Source: Paenibacillus dendrobii
GTDB lineage: Bacteria > Bacillota > Bacilli > Paenibacillales > Paenibacillaceae
Direction: 5' to 3'
NCBI RefSeq assembly: GCF_009807035.1
Contig: NZ_WUBI01000001.1
Coordinates: 1,550,001 to 1,614,000 of the forward strand
DNA length: 64,000 bases
Positions 8,340 to 17,459 of this stretch are shown one piece after another. A model generated the notes under the pieces. That model had not been told where the DNA came from. It worked only from the letters and a program-made list of their open reading frames with translations, and did not search any database. The position numbers and the translations under genes were made by a program. The stretch's first letter is position 1, and each line of letters opens with the position of its first letter.

Positions 8340-8789
8340 TTATAAACGCAGGAAATAGTGATCAAACTCAAGATCCTTTTCATAACCGAATTGTTCATAT
8401 AATCGCTGAGCCGTGTCATTGTCTTTGGAGGTGGACAACTCGAGTCCTTTGACTTTCATATCGACAGCATAAGTGCGAGCAGCCTCCAGCATTAACCGGG
8501 CCGCGCCCTGTTTTCGGTATTTGTGCAATACGAACAGATCATTTAGAATAAACAACCGCTGCATGGAAACAGAGGAAAAAGACGGATACAGCTGCGCAAA
8601 ACCGACTGCCTGGTTCGTTTCCTGATTTCTTGCCACGAATAACACCGATTCCGCAAGGGCCATCCGTTCAGACAGAAAACTCCATGCACCTTCCAGATCA
8701 GATTCCTGCATATAGAACATCCGGTATTCGTCAAATAATGCGGCGATATCCTCCAGATCACTGACGGAGGCTTGGCAGACATGAATCAC
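8340..8789 (-). CDS. GNAT family N-acetyltransferase
   Basis: A 149-residue acetyltransferase. The acetyl-CoA loop is present as HKYRKQGAARLMLEAA following LNDLFVL, and the C-terminal ELSTSKDNDTAQRLYEQFGYEKD matches the beta-bulge and final helix of the fold. Start is GTG, with AGGATG about ten bases upstream. It precedes the SseB gene by about 40 bases on the same strand, so the two may be cotranscribed. The acceptor is unknown. Confidence 0.9.
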   Translation of the reverse strand: MIHVCQASVSDLEDIAALFDEYRMFYMQESDLEGAWSFLSERMALAESVLFVARNQETNQAVGFAQLYPSFSSVSMQRLFILNDLFVLHKYRKQGAARLMLEAARTYAVDMKVKGLELSTSKDNDTAQRLYEQFGYEKDLEFDHYFLRL

Positions 8790-9082
8790 AAGCGATCATC
8801 CTTTATTATGTATTGGGTATATTCCCTATTTTACAGTAAACCGCCTGCATCGTCACCGAGCCAGTTAATTCCGAGGATCGTGATTATTTTATCTAGGAGC
8901 CTTAGACAGCTTTTTGTGAAGAAGCGATGGATAGCATGTACCTGGCAAGGCTGTTTTTGTTTCTCTGGCTATAATCATGTCTCTTCCTCACGGACACCTT
9001 CCATTTTTTGCTTCCCTCAGGAAGATACCCTTGCTACAATGGGAAGGACAAACTATGACAATGACGGAGGATCAGACACACC

Positions 9083-10354
9083 ATGCATGCACTCCATACG
9101 ATAACAGCCGGGTGGAAACAGCTCGGCCGCAATATCCGGCTTTTTTTTCTGGCCAACATTCTATATCAAATCGGCACAGGCATGTTTTCGGTGCTTTACA
9201 ATTTATATATTCAAGCTCTTGGATACCAGGACACCATGAACGGTACAATCGTCAGCGTGCAATCCTTAGCCACAGCGCTTATCTTCATTCCAATCGGGCT
9301 CATCGCTGACAGGATTAACCATCGGCTGCTGCTCATGCTGGGCGCCATGCTTACGGGTCTCAGTTTCATGGGCAGGGCTTTTGCCAGCGGAGAATCCGGT
9401 CTCGTCATTCTATCTGTTGCAGCCGGACTCTTCGCCGCATTCTTCCAAGTCATCGCCGTGCCCTTTCTCGCCGAGAACACGACTAAGCAGCAGCGGCTCA
9501 AAATGTTCAGCTATCACTTCTCCCTTGTTCTCGCAGCGCAGGTGCTTGGCAGCAGCGGCGGCGGCTTTCTCGCCGATATGCTGCAGCAGGCTGGATGGAC
9601 CAAAATCCACAGCCTGCAAGCGGTCCTCTTCGCAGGGGGTGCAGCAAGCCTGCTGGCATTTATCCCGCTTTTGTTCGTCAAAAGAACAGCTAAGAACAAG
9701 GTGATCCTCGAAGCCGTGGTCCCTGATGAACCTGTCAAGCTGCAAGTGCATGCCAAGGACGACTGGAGAGCTATTCTTAAATTTACGCTTGCCCAGCTGA
9801 TTGTCGGTACAGGTTCAGGACTCGTGGTTCCGTATCTGAACCTGTATTTCACCAACCGGTTCGCAGTATCATTGACGGCCGTAGGCATTCTGATATCGCT
9901 GGGCCAGGTGATGACCATCGTATCGATGCTGATCGGGCCCACGTTAGCTAGCCGGGTTGGCCCTGTAAAAGCCGTCGTACTCTTTCAGATGATGTCACTC
10001 CCCTTCCTGCTGCTTACCGGGTTTACGAATCTGTTCGTGATTGCGTCCGTCAGCTTCCTGTTCCGTCAGGCCTTGATGAACGCGGCCAATCCGATTCAGT
10101 CCTCCATCATGGTGGACCGGGTATCCGACGCCCGCAGAGGAATCGCAAACTCTATGACGCAAACCGCTTTTATGCTAGGCTGGGCAACGATGGGACCGGT
10201 TCAGTCCTTCTTGCTAACCACTTACGGCACTTATTGGGGCTACGCGATTACCTTCAGCATGACCGGTGTTCTCTATATCAGCGCTTCGGCCATCTATTAT
10301 TTTATGTTTAAAGAGCGAAAAACCGCAGCACCAAAGGCTACGGTTTCCGTATAG
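9083..10354 (+). CDS. MFS transporter (drug or metabolite exporter type)
   Basis: A 423-residue protein with about twelve hydrophobic segments in two halves joined by a polar loop (about 205-230). The loop between segments 2 and 3 carries GLIADRINHRLLL, the usual major facilitator motif A (GxxxDRxxR/K). GGAGG lies twelve bases before the ATG. It is divergent from the GNAT gene and stands alone, followed by a good terminator. Substrate cannot be assigned. Confidence 0.9.
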   Translation: MHALHTITAGWKQLGRNIRLFFLANILYQIGTGMFSVLYNLYIQALGYQDTMNGTIVSVQSLATALIFIPIGLIADRINHRLLLMLGAMLTGLSFMGRAFASGESGLVILSVAAGLFAAFFQVIAVPFLAENTTKQQRLKMFSYHFSLVLAAQVLGSSGGGFLADMLQQAGWTKIHSLQAVLFAGGAASLLAFIPLLFVKRTAKNKVILEAVVPDEPVKLQVHAKDDWRAILKFTLAQLIVGTGSGLVVPYLNLYFTNRFAVSLTAVGILISLGQVMTIVSMLIGPTLASRVGPVKAVVLFQMMSLPFLLLTGFTNLFVIASVSFLFRQALMNAANPIQSSIMVDRVSDARRGIANSMTQTAFMLGWATMGPVQSFLLTTYGTYWGYAITFSMTGVLYISASAIYYFMFKERKTAAPKATVSV

Positions 10355-10396
10355 AAAAACGCTCGTATGAGCGTACACGTTTAACTTTATTTTCTG

Positions 10397-10423
10397 CGGT
10401 AGGCATAAGCCTGCCGTTTTTTT
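10397..10423 (+). terminator. rho-independent terminator
   Basis: Stem CGGTAGGC / GCCTGCCG (one G-U), tetraloop ATAA, then seven T. It ends the MFS gene transcript. Confidence 0.9.
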
Positions 10424-10473
10424 ATCGTGAATAACTGCCCCTTGCAGTGTCTAGCGATATTTCTTCCTGACTG

Positions 10474-11127
10474 CTAAATATCATTAGCAAAAAATTCTTG
10501 CAATTCCAGGACCGTCTTCACGTAGTATGTCGGCTGGATCGCGCTTAACTCCTCATCACTGCCGTAACCGTAACCTACCGAGATGGATTCGATGTCGTTC
10601 TTTCGCGCTCCGATGATATCATGCTTGCGGTCGCCGATCATGATTGCCGCATGTTTGTTCACGCCCGTCTTCTTGAACACGTCGTTGATGATTTCCGATT
10701 TATCGGATAAGGTCCCGTCCAGATTGCTGCCACAGACAACCTCGAAATAAGATCCGATGCCAAAATGTTTAAGTACCTCCAGCGCAAATACCGTAGGTTT
10801 CGAAGTCGCCACGATTAGCTTCCTGCCTTGCTGTGTTAACATTTCAAGCAGACCCTGTATGCCGTCATACAGTTCGTTTTCATAGATTCCCCGATCCTTA
10901 AAATATTCGCGGTATTTCTCGACCAACTGCATGGACTCCTTCTCCGAAAAGGAGTGAATTTCCTGAAAAGATACTATGAGCGGCGGGCCGATATACGGAA
11001 TCAGCGTATCCGGGTCATCCACTTGAATTCCGTGGTGGGATAATGCGTATTGAACCGATTTGGTGATCCCCACTTTCGGATCCGTTAACGTACCATCAAG
11101 ATCAAACAGAACGGCTTCATATTTCAT
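10474..11127 (-). CDS. HAD-IA family hydrolase (phosphoglycolate phosphatase-like)
   Basis: A 217-residue phosphatase of the haloacid dehalogenase superfamily. Motif I is DLDGTL (nucleophile first Asp), motif II ATSKP, motif III the K of the DK region and motif IV GDRKHD. The cap is helical and inserted after motif I (C1 type), as in Gph and the pyrophosphatase PpaX. The ATG at 11127 is chosen over one 27 bases upstream because GAGG lies before it and the HAD core begins at once. The substrate is a small phosphoester, otherwise unknown. Confidence 0.9.
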   Translation of the reverse strand: MKYEAVLFDLDGTLTDPKVGITKSVQYALSHHGIQVDDPDTLIPYIGPPLIVSFQEIHSFSEKESMQLVEKYREYFKDRGIYENELYDGIQGLLEMLTQQGRKLIVATSKPTVFALEVLKHFGIGSYFEVVCGSNLDGTLSDKSEIINDVFKKTGVNKHAAIMIGDRKHDIIGARKNDIESISVGYGYGSDEELSAIQPTYYVKTVLELQEFFANDI

Positions 11128-11296
11128 CACTTCCACATCCTCTTTTCTACTCACCCGATAATCCTTTATTCCTGCCGGATTTCCACCTACTATACTATAG
11201 GATCATTTTGATGTAACCAAGAGAATTTCGGTTAACCATAGAAAAAGATGCTCATGCCAAAAGATATGATCCTATCGACAGCAAACCAAATCCGAT

Positions 11297-11335
11297 AAAA
11301 GAAGCGCAGCCAGCGAATTACCGCCGGCCGCGCTC
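11297..11335 (-). terminator. rho-independent terminator
   Basis: A long GC-rich hairpin (arms from GAGCGCGGCCGGCG and CGCTGGCTGCGCTTC on the minus strand, with G-U pairs) followed by a short T run. It sits 16 bases past the stop of the isomerase/epimerase gene and ends the fucosidase operon. Confidence 0.8.
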
Positions 11336-11351
11336 CACAGTTGAATCTCAG

Positions 11352-12224
11352 TTAAACTTCATCCCAAATCCGTCTTAAATTATCAAGTCCGATCTTCGTG
11401 CCTTCTCGGCACTCTTCCATGCCTTCAAATTCCAGCGTGATGTATCCGTCGTAGCCCGATTCCTTAATCAGCCGCAGCACTCTCCGAACGTCGATGTCTC
11501 CCTGACCGAATATCGCGCCCCGGAGGAAATTCCCGTGGGATGTCAGGAACCATGCGCCGTCTCCCGGATTTTGATCAAAGGGACGGATGTAGAAATCCTT
11601 CACATGGAGCAGTGAGGCAAACGGCAGATTCCGCTTCACGCCAACCAATGGCTGTTCATCGACACAGAGGAAGTTACCGATGTCCAGCGTCGTTTTGAAG
11701 TTCGGACGGTCGACGGCCATCAGTACCCGTTGCACCCGGTCGCTTGCCTGCACGCTTACGCCATGATTTTCGATCGTTGTCGTGATTTGATACCCTGCAG
11801 CATAATCCGCGATGCGCCTGCAGCCTTCCACAATCTGCTCCAGGTTATCTTCCAGGTAATCAATGCCCCGCTTCTCGGCCGGCAGCGTAAAGGCGGTCAC
11901 GTCATGACGCATATGCTTCATCCCAAGCCGGTGGACGGTGTCCACATGGCGTTTGATCCTTTCGATTTCGGCTTCGAATTGCTCCGGGGTCTCCTGCACG
12001 AAATTCGCAGGCATCGAATAGTTTGACAGTTCGATGCCCTTTGCAGCTGCCCGCTCGCGGACGGCATCCGCAAGATCAGGCTGGTCTTCGAGGGTGAATC
12101 CGTATGGAACGATCTCCATATGTTCTCCGCCTTGGTGCGCGATCCAGTCAATGACATCCAGTACGGTCATCTCTCCCGATTTAATCGCATTCAAGAGACT
12201 GTATGTGCTCACTCCAGGTTTCAT
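11352..12224 (-). CDS. sugar phosphate isomerase/epimerase (AP endonuclease 2-like TIM barrel)
   Basis: A 290-residue TIM-barrel enzyme of the xylose-isomerase-like group. Metal-binding positions are visible as E in TTIENHG, D in TLDIGNF, H in LLHVKDF and E in YITLEFEG. Such proteins isomerise or epimerise free or phosphorylated sugars with a divalent metal. GGAGGATGGACTG precedes the ATG. As the last gene of the fucosidase/ABC operon it probably handles the sugar released by GH29, which is inference from position. Confidence 0.88.
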   Translation of the reverse strand: MKPGVSTYSLLNAIKSGEMTVLDVIDWIAHQGGEHMEIVPYGFTLEDQPDLADAVRERAAAKGIELSNYSMPANFVQETPEQFEAEIERIKRHVDTVHRLGMKHMRHDVTAFTLPAEKRGIDYLEDNLEQIVEGCRRIADYAAGYQITTTIENHGVSVQASDRVQRVLMAVDRPNFKTTLDIGNFLCVDEQPLVGVKRNLPFASLLHVKDFYIRPFDQNPGDGAWFLTSHGNFLRGAIFGQGDIDVRRVLRLIKESGYDGYITLEFEGMEECREGTKIGLDNLRRIWDEV

Positions 12225-12340
12225 TCAGTCCATCCTCCCTACTGCATTTTATAACATGAGCTAACGTTATACCCTTCATCCACATGATTCATCTTATGAA
12301 TACCAGATAGGGCTATCTTCTATAATTTAGTTCCGGCCGA

Positions 12341-13630
12341 CTAAATCTCTTCCACAAGCTCGAGCTCAATCACCGTATCCAGCTCATCCGGCAGATCGCC
12401 GCCAGCCAAGTGGATAAAGGCGCCACTTTCCGTGTCGGAATATTGATCCGCCATCCAAGGCGTCTCGACGTGAAGCTCGCTGCCGTCTGACAGCAGACGT
12501 GCTTTTTTGATTCTGCCTTTCAAGCCCTGGAAGTAGATGGGCCCGATGCCCCGGTCGAACACATGGGCATACAGTTTGTTCCCGCGCTGTGTGTAGCGGC
12601 CCCATTCCGGTTTGGGAAGCTCGGCTATGCCGCAGCCATAGATGCTGTCACCGTTGCGGTGAAGCCACTTGCCGACCGCTTCCAGAATATCGAGCGATTC
12701 CTGCGGAATTTCGCCCTTGGCATCCGGTCCAACGTTGAGCAGCAGGTTGCCGTTCTTGCTCACGCATTCCACGAGCGCGCGGATCGTCTGGCGCGGGGAT
12801 TTGTAATTTTTGTCGGTGGCATGGTATCCCCAATGATCGTTTAGGGTAATGCAGGCCTCCCAAGGAATGGCTTCACCGGCCGTATTCACAATACCTTCAG
12901 GCGGAATGATCTGCTCCGGCGAGAAGAAATCGCCTGCGTACACTTCAGGCTCCTCCGCCATAATGTTGCCGCCAAGACGGTTGTCAATGACAATATCCGG
13001 CTGAAGAGAGCGAATCATCTGAATCAGCTCGGTTGCCCGCCACTTCTCAGCTGTCATATCGTCATAGGAGAAGTCGAACCAGATGATATCAATTTTGCCG
13101 TAGTTGGTGAGGAGCTCACGAACCTGACCGTGCATGTATTCGAGATAGCGGTCGAAGTCGATTTCCTTATCCTTGTATTCTTCATTGTCGCGCATCGGAT
13201 GCTGGCGGTCGCCGTAGGCTGGATAATCGTCATGATACCAATCGATTAACGAATAATAGAAACCCACTTTGATCCCTTCTTCGCGGAACGCGTCCACGTA
13301 TTCACGAATCAGATCCCGACCTGCCAGCGTATTCGTCGCCTTATAATCCGTCAGCTGGCTGTCGAAGAGGCAAAAGCCGTCGTGATGTTTGGTGGTCAGC
13401 ACCGCATAGCGCTGTCCGGCCGCTTTGGCCGCCTTCGCCCAATTGCGCGGATCATACAGTTCCGGATTAAATTCATCGAAATAAGTCTGGTATTGTTCGT
13501 TAGTGATCCGCTCCTGGCTCCGTACCCATTCCCCTCTTGCAGGAATGGCATACAAGCCCCAATGGATGAATAGGCCGAAACGGTCGTTCATCAGCGGCAG
13601 CGTTCTTGCAAAACGCGAATTCATGGTCAT
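12341..13630 (-). CDS. alpha-L-fucosidase, GH29
   Basis: A 429-residue glycosidase without a signal peptide, so it acts in the cytoplasm on imported oligosaccharides. The N-terminal barrel has FGLFIHWGLYAIP, TTKHHDGFCLFDS (H82, H83 in the substrate pocket) and IIWFDFSYDD, where D186 is the predicted nucleophile. The C-terminal 90 residues form the small beta-sandwich typical of the family. GGAGG precedes the ATG. It follows the binding-protein gene by about 20 bases, so it is cotranscribed with the importer. Confidence 0.92.
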   Translation of the reverse strand: MTMNSRFARTLPLMNDRFGLFIHWGLYAIPARGEWVRSQERITNEQYQTYFDEFNPELYDPRNWAKAAKAAGQRYAVLTTKHHDGFCLFDSQLTDYKATNTLAGRDLIREYVDAFREEGIKVGFYYSLIDWYHDDYPAYGDRQHPMRDNEEYKDKEIDFDRYLEYMHGQVRELLTNYGKIDIIWFDFSYDDMTAEKWRATELIQMIRSLQPDIVIDNRLGGNIMAEEPEVYAGDFFSPEQIIPPEGIVNTAGEAIPWEACITLNDHWGYHATDKNYKSPRQTIRALVECVSKNGNLLLNVGPDAKGEIPQESLDILEAVGKWLHRNGDSIYGCGIAELPKPEWGRYTQRGNKLYAHVFDRGIGPIYFQGLKGRIKKARLLSDGSELHVETPWMADQYSDTESGAFIHLAGGDLPDELDTVIELELVEEI

Positions 13631-13650
13631 CTTAACCTCCGTTTGCTAGT

Positions 13651-15327
13651 TTATTTGTTCTTCTCGTCGTAAGCCGTTTGGTAGATTTCCAGATAACGCT
13701 TCAGGTTCATGTTGTCCAGCTGGCTGACGTAGCTGTCCCATTCCGTATCCAAGCTTGCATCGCCAATGACGAAGCGGGCAATCATTTCATCCACGTAGTC
13801 ATTGACCGTCTTGGCCAGATCGGCCACTTCGGAAGCCTGTTCGTTGGTCAGGAACAACGGCGGCACCGTGCTGATGTCCTTCGGTTTATACGGCTCATAG
13901 TTATTCTTCGTCTCGTTATATAGGATTACCTCTAAATCGTCGTCACCTTTTGCTACGGCGGAGAGGCGGAATTCGTTGGAACGCAGCGCAGGACCGGTCT
14001 GGGCCCAGTTTACATTTTGAACTGTACCGAAGGATTTCAGCTCCGACCATACAGCAGGCTTGCCGTTAATGCCGATTTCACCTTCTTTGGCATCACGCCA
14101 TTCCTGGTCCGGACGACCATACACGCTTCGCAGCGTCATTTCTTTCTCATACAATCCGTCTGCCCAGCGAAGCGCAAGCTCCGGGTTTTTCGCCTTCTTA
14201 GTGATGATGAATGATCCTGGTGTCAGAGCCGTGGTATCCACTGCGGCATATTGTACGCCTCCAGGTCCTTTTAACGGTGGAACGGCTTTGTACTCTTTCC
14301 AGCGACCGCTTTCTCCCAGCAGTTGCGTAAATACGCCTTCATGGCCTCCCGTCGAGGCGCCCAGAATCACCGTTCCGGGATTTTCCCCCTGCTGGATCAG
14401 TTGGTTTTCATCTTGTGTAAAGGATTCCGGCGCAATAAGTCCATCCTTATAGAGCTTATTCAAATAACGCAGACCTTCGCGCCATTCCGGCTTGTTGTAG
14501 GCAACATCGAGTTTGCCGTCTTTAATGTACATATGCTTGCTGCTTGATCCGTACACCGGATTATAAATGAACGAATTCATTAAGAATGAATCAATCGTTG
14601 AACGCCATGATTTTTGCGTGATCGACAAAGGAACTTCATCTTTTTTGCCGTTGCCATTCGGATCCTTTTCCTTAAATGCCTTCAGAACATTGTATAGATC
14701 TTCCGTTGTCTTGGGCATCTCGAGTCCCAGTTTCTTCAACCACGGCTCGTAGATCCACATTTTCTGGCTCATCGAACAGTGGTAACAGTCATTTACTTCA
14801 GGCAATGCATAGATGTTGCCATCGATCGCCGTCACCATGTCTTTGATTTCAGGATTATCCTGGAACATTTTCTTCGTCTGCGTACCCTGCTTCTCGATCA
14901 GATCATTCAGCGGCAGGAACGCGCCCTGGGAGCCATAAATCATTTGCTGGGTAGGCGTTACATTCAGCCCCATGATCACATCCGGATAGTCCTCGCTCGC
15001 CAGCACCAGATTCAGCTTTTCCTGCATGCTCTGTTCCGGCACGACTTCCCATTCGATGTGGACATTGGTTTTTTCCTCGTACCATTTGGTAAACTCATTG
15101 GTCTCAAAATTCTCTACGAGCGGATTACCGCGCACCATGATCTTAAGCGTCGTTTTTTCTTTTACCAGCGGGTAGGTTCCAGGTGCCGATAGTTCTACCG
15201 TTTGGGCTGCGGGAGTCTTGCTCTCTTTCTTTTCCCCGCTTCCTTCTTTCGTTCCGCCGGAGCAGCCTGCAAGCAGTATGCTGACGGCCATGATCAGACC
15301 TGAGATCTTTCTGGCTTTCTTGTACAT
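13651..15327 (-). CDS. sugar ABC transporter lipoprotein, LplA-like solute-binding protein
   Basis: A 558-residue extracytoplasmic binding protein. The signal peptide ends in a lipobox (LLAGC, lipidated C22), followed by a low-complexity linker rich in Gly, Lys and Glu. The body has the LplA/YtcQ features DVIMGLN, GAFLPLNDLIEKQG and IDGNIYALPEVNDCYH. Length fits this large subfamily, which carries oligosaccharides from plant or host polysaccharides. It is the third gene of the importer set after the two permeases. Confidence 0.93.
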   Translation of the reverse strand: MYKKARKISGLIMAVSILLAGCSGGTKEGSGEKKESKTPAAQTVELSAPGTYPLVKEKTTLKIMVRGNPLVENFETNEFTKWYEEKTNVHIEWEVVPEQSMQEKLNLVLASEDYPDVIMGLNVTPTQQMIYGSQGAFLPLNDLIEKQGTQTKKMFQDNPEIKDMVTAIDGNIYALPEVNDCYHCSMSQKMWIYEPWLKKLGLEMPKTTEDLYNVLKAFKEKDPNGNGKKDEVPLSITQKSWRSTIDSFLMNSFIYNPVYGSSSKHMYIKDGKLDVAYNKPEWREGLRYLNKLYKDGLIAPESFTQDENQLIQQGENPGTVILGASTGGHEGVFTQLLGESGRWKEYKAVPPLKGPGGVQYAAVDTTALTPGSFIITKKAKNPELALRWADGLYEKEMTLRSVYGRPDQEWRDAKEGEIGINGKPAVWSELKSFGTVQNVNWAQTGPALRSNEFRLSAVAKGDDDLEVILYNETKNNYEPYKPKDISTVPPLFLTNEQASEVADLAKTVNDYVDEMIARFVIGDASLDTEWDSYVSQLDNMNLKRYLEIYQTAYDEKNK

Positions 15328-15378
15328 AACAACCCTCCATGATTTTCAAATGTAATTCATACATGAATTATCTCGGTA

Positions 15379-16275
15379 TCAGCCCTTCAGCGAGCCGATC
15401 ATGACGCCTTTGACAAAAAACTTCTGAACGAAAGGGTATACCACCAAAAGCGGAACCGAAGTCACAACTATCAGCGAATACTTCAGCAGCTCACGTAGTC
15501 CCTGCCGCGCGGCGGCCGTTTTCGCATCACCCAACATATCGATATTGATCTCGTTCTGGACGAGAATATCCCGAAGGATCAATTGCAGCGGATATAGATC
15601 CGCCCGTTTCAGAAAAATCATGGCATTGAAATATTGATTCCAGTGCCCCACGGCATAAAACAAAGCGATGACCGCCAGAATCGGCCCCGATAAAGGGAGT
15701 ACGATCCGGAGCAGAAAGCGAAAATCCGTACAACCGTCGAGCTGGGAAGCTTCCAGGAGCTCACCCGGAATCGTCGTTTGAAAATAAGTGCGCATGATGA
15801 TGACGTTCCAGACCGACAAAGCCGCAGGGATCAACATGGACCAGACGGTGTCGATCATGCCGAGGTTTTTGACCAGCAGATACGTCGGGATAAGCCCCCC
15901 GTTGAACATCATGGTGAAAACAAACAGCAGCATGAATACATTCCGTCCGCGGAAATCTCTCCGCGATAGCGGATATGCCGCCAGGACCGTAAACAATAGA
16001 TTGATTCCCGTCCCTGCCACCGTATAAAACAAGGTGTTCATAAACCCGCGTACGACCATGCCGTTTTTGAAAACTGCCCGGTAACCATCCAAGGTCGGCT
16101 CTACCGGCCACAGCCACACACGCCCTGACAGAACGGCGCTGCTCGAGCTGAATGAAGCGCTTACAACATACACTAGAGGATACAGCACGATAATCATGAT
16201 GAGCGCCAGCACCGTATAATTCACAATCGTAAACAGACGGTCAGAGCCGGCTTCTTTCATTTTCGGTTTGCGCAA
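15379..16275 (-). CDS. carbohydrate ABC transporter permease, LplC/YtcP type
   Basis: A 298-residue inner-membrane permease with six helices. The cytoplasmic loop that meets the ATPase (EAA motif) reads GELLEASQLDGCTDFRFLLR, and the C-terminal FVKGVMIGSLKG is typical of this subfamily. It pairs with the permease just upstream, 16 bases away. No ATPase gene is nearby, as usual in Bacillota, where one MsmX-type ATPase serves many importers. Confidence 0.93.
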   Translation of the reverse strand: MRKPKMKEAGSDRLFTIVNYTVLALIMIIVLYPLVYVVSASFSSSSAVLSGRVWLWPVEPTLDGYRAVFKNGMVVRGFMNTLFYTVAGTGINLLFTVLAAYPLSRRDFRGRNVFMLLFVFTMMFNGGLIPTYLLVKNLGMIDTVWSMLIPAALSVWNVIIMRTYFQTTIPGELLEASQLDGCTDFRFLLRIVLPLSGPILAVIALFYAVGHWNQYFNAMIFLKRADLYPLQLILRDILVQNEINIDMLGDAKTAAARQGLRELLKYSLIVVTSVPLLVVYPFVQKFFVKGVMIGSLKG

Positions 16276-16291
16276 GGTTTCCGCCGCCTTT

Positions 16292-17209
16292 CTACCATAA
16301 GCTTTCCTGTTTCAATTGTTTGGCTGTCTGGTTCACGATAATCAGCAGAATAAAGCCGATCACCGCCTTGAACAAACCAATGGCTGTCGCATACGAGAAA
16401 TTCATGGCCTGCGACACAAGCCCGACTTTATAGACATAAGTATCAATCACTTCCGAGGAACGCAGATTGAGCGCATTTTGCATCAGCAGTATTTTCTCGA
16501 AGCCGGTTTCCAGCATTTGTCCGGTATTCAGGATCAAAAGTATGACCGCGATCGGAAGGATGCCCGGTATGTCGATATGCCGCATCCGCTGGACCTTCGT
16601 CGCACCATCCATGACAGCCGCCTCATGAAGCGCCGGATCGATGCCCGAGAGCGCAGCCAGATAGATAATGCAGGCAAAGCCCGTATTTTGCCACACATGC
16701 GACCAGACGTAGATCGATTTGAACCATGAAGCCTGCGCCATGAAATGGAACGGTCCAAGTCCGAACCAGCCGAGCAGCGTGTTGATCAGCCCGGTCCGCG
16801 GATCAAGAAACTGTAGTAACAGACCCACCAGGACAACCAGCGAAATGAAATAAGGAGCATACGTGATCATTTGAACCGTGTTTTTAAAACGCCGGCTTTT
16901 CACGTAGTTGAGTCCGAGCGCAAGCAAAATCGGAAACGGAAAGCTCGCCAGCAAGGCATAAAAGCTGATGACCAGCGTGTTCCGCAGCAATCTCCAGAAC
17001 TCATGCGAATGAAAAAAACGTTCAAATTGCGCAAACCCTACCCAAGGGCTGCCTCCGATGCCTTTGGTCACATTGAATTCCTTGAATGCGATCTGTGCGC
17101 CGTACATCGGTACATATTTGAAGATAATGATATACAGCAGCGGCAAGGCAAACAGTGCATACAATTGCCATTTGCGTCTGATGTCTTTCCAAAGATTCAG
17201 CCCAGTCAC
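16292..17209 (-). CDS. carbohydrate ABC transporter permease, LplB/YtePtype
   Basis: A 305-residue permease with six predicted helices. It shows the subfamily N-terminus (YALFALPLLYIIIFKYVPMYG) and the EAA loop DPALHEAAVMDGATKVQRMR. It is the first transporter gene after a 250-base gap from the AraC regulator, so the importer promoter probably lies in that gap. The pair of permeases moves the sugar bound by the lipoprotein encoded downstream. Confidence 0.93.
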   Translation of the reverse strand: MTGLNLWKDIRRKWQLYALFALPLLYIIIFKYVPMYGAQIAFKEFNVTKGIGGSPWVGFAQFERFFHSHEFWRLLRNTLVISFYALLASFPFPILLALGLNYVKSRRFKNTVQMITYAPYFISLVVLVGLLLQFLDPRTGLINTLLGWFGLGPFHFMAQASWFKSIYVWSHVWQNTGFACIIYLAALSGIDPALHEAAVMDGATKVQRMRHIDIPGILPIAVILLILNTGQMLETGFEKILLMQNALNLRSSEVIDTYVYKVGLVSQAMNFSYATAIGLFKAVIGFILLIIVNQTAKQLKQESLW

Positions 17210-17459
17210 CCCATTTCATTTTGATATTCCGGCCGGTGACTGAAGTATAGACAAAATGCCCGCCATCAGTAAATCTGCATATTTCGAGCGTTATTCCCTT
17301 CTTTAGAAAGTGCATTATTCCGGTTTATAACCAGTATTCTTTTCTTTAGATTTCATGCAGATAGACATCGGAAGCGACGTTTTGCATACCGCAAGCAAAA
17401 AAATCCGCTAAACACGGTTGGTGATCTAAAAAAATCGTAAACATTCATTCATACGATAA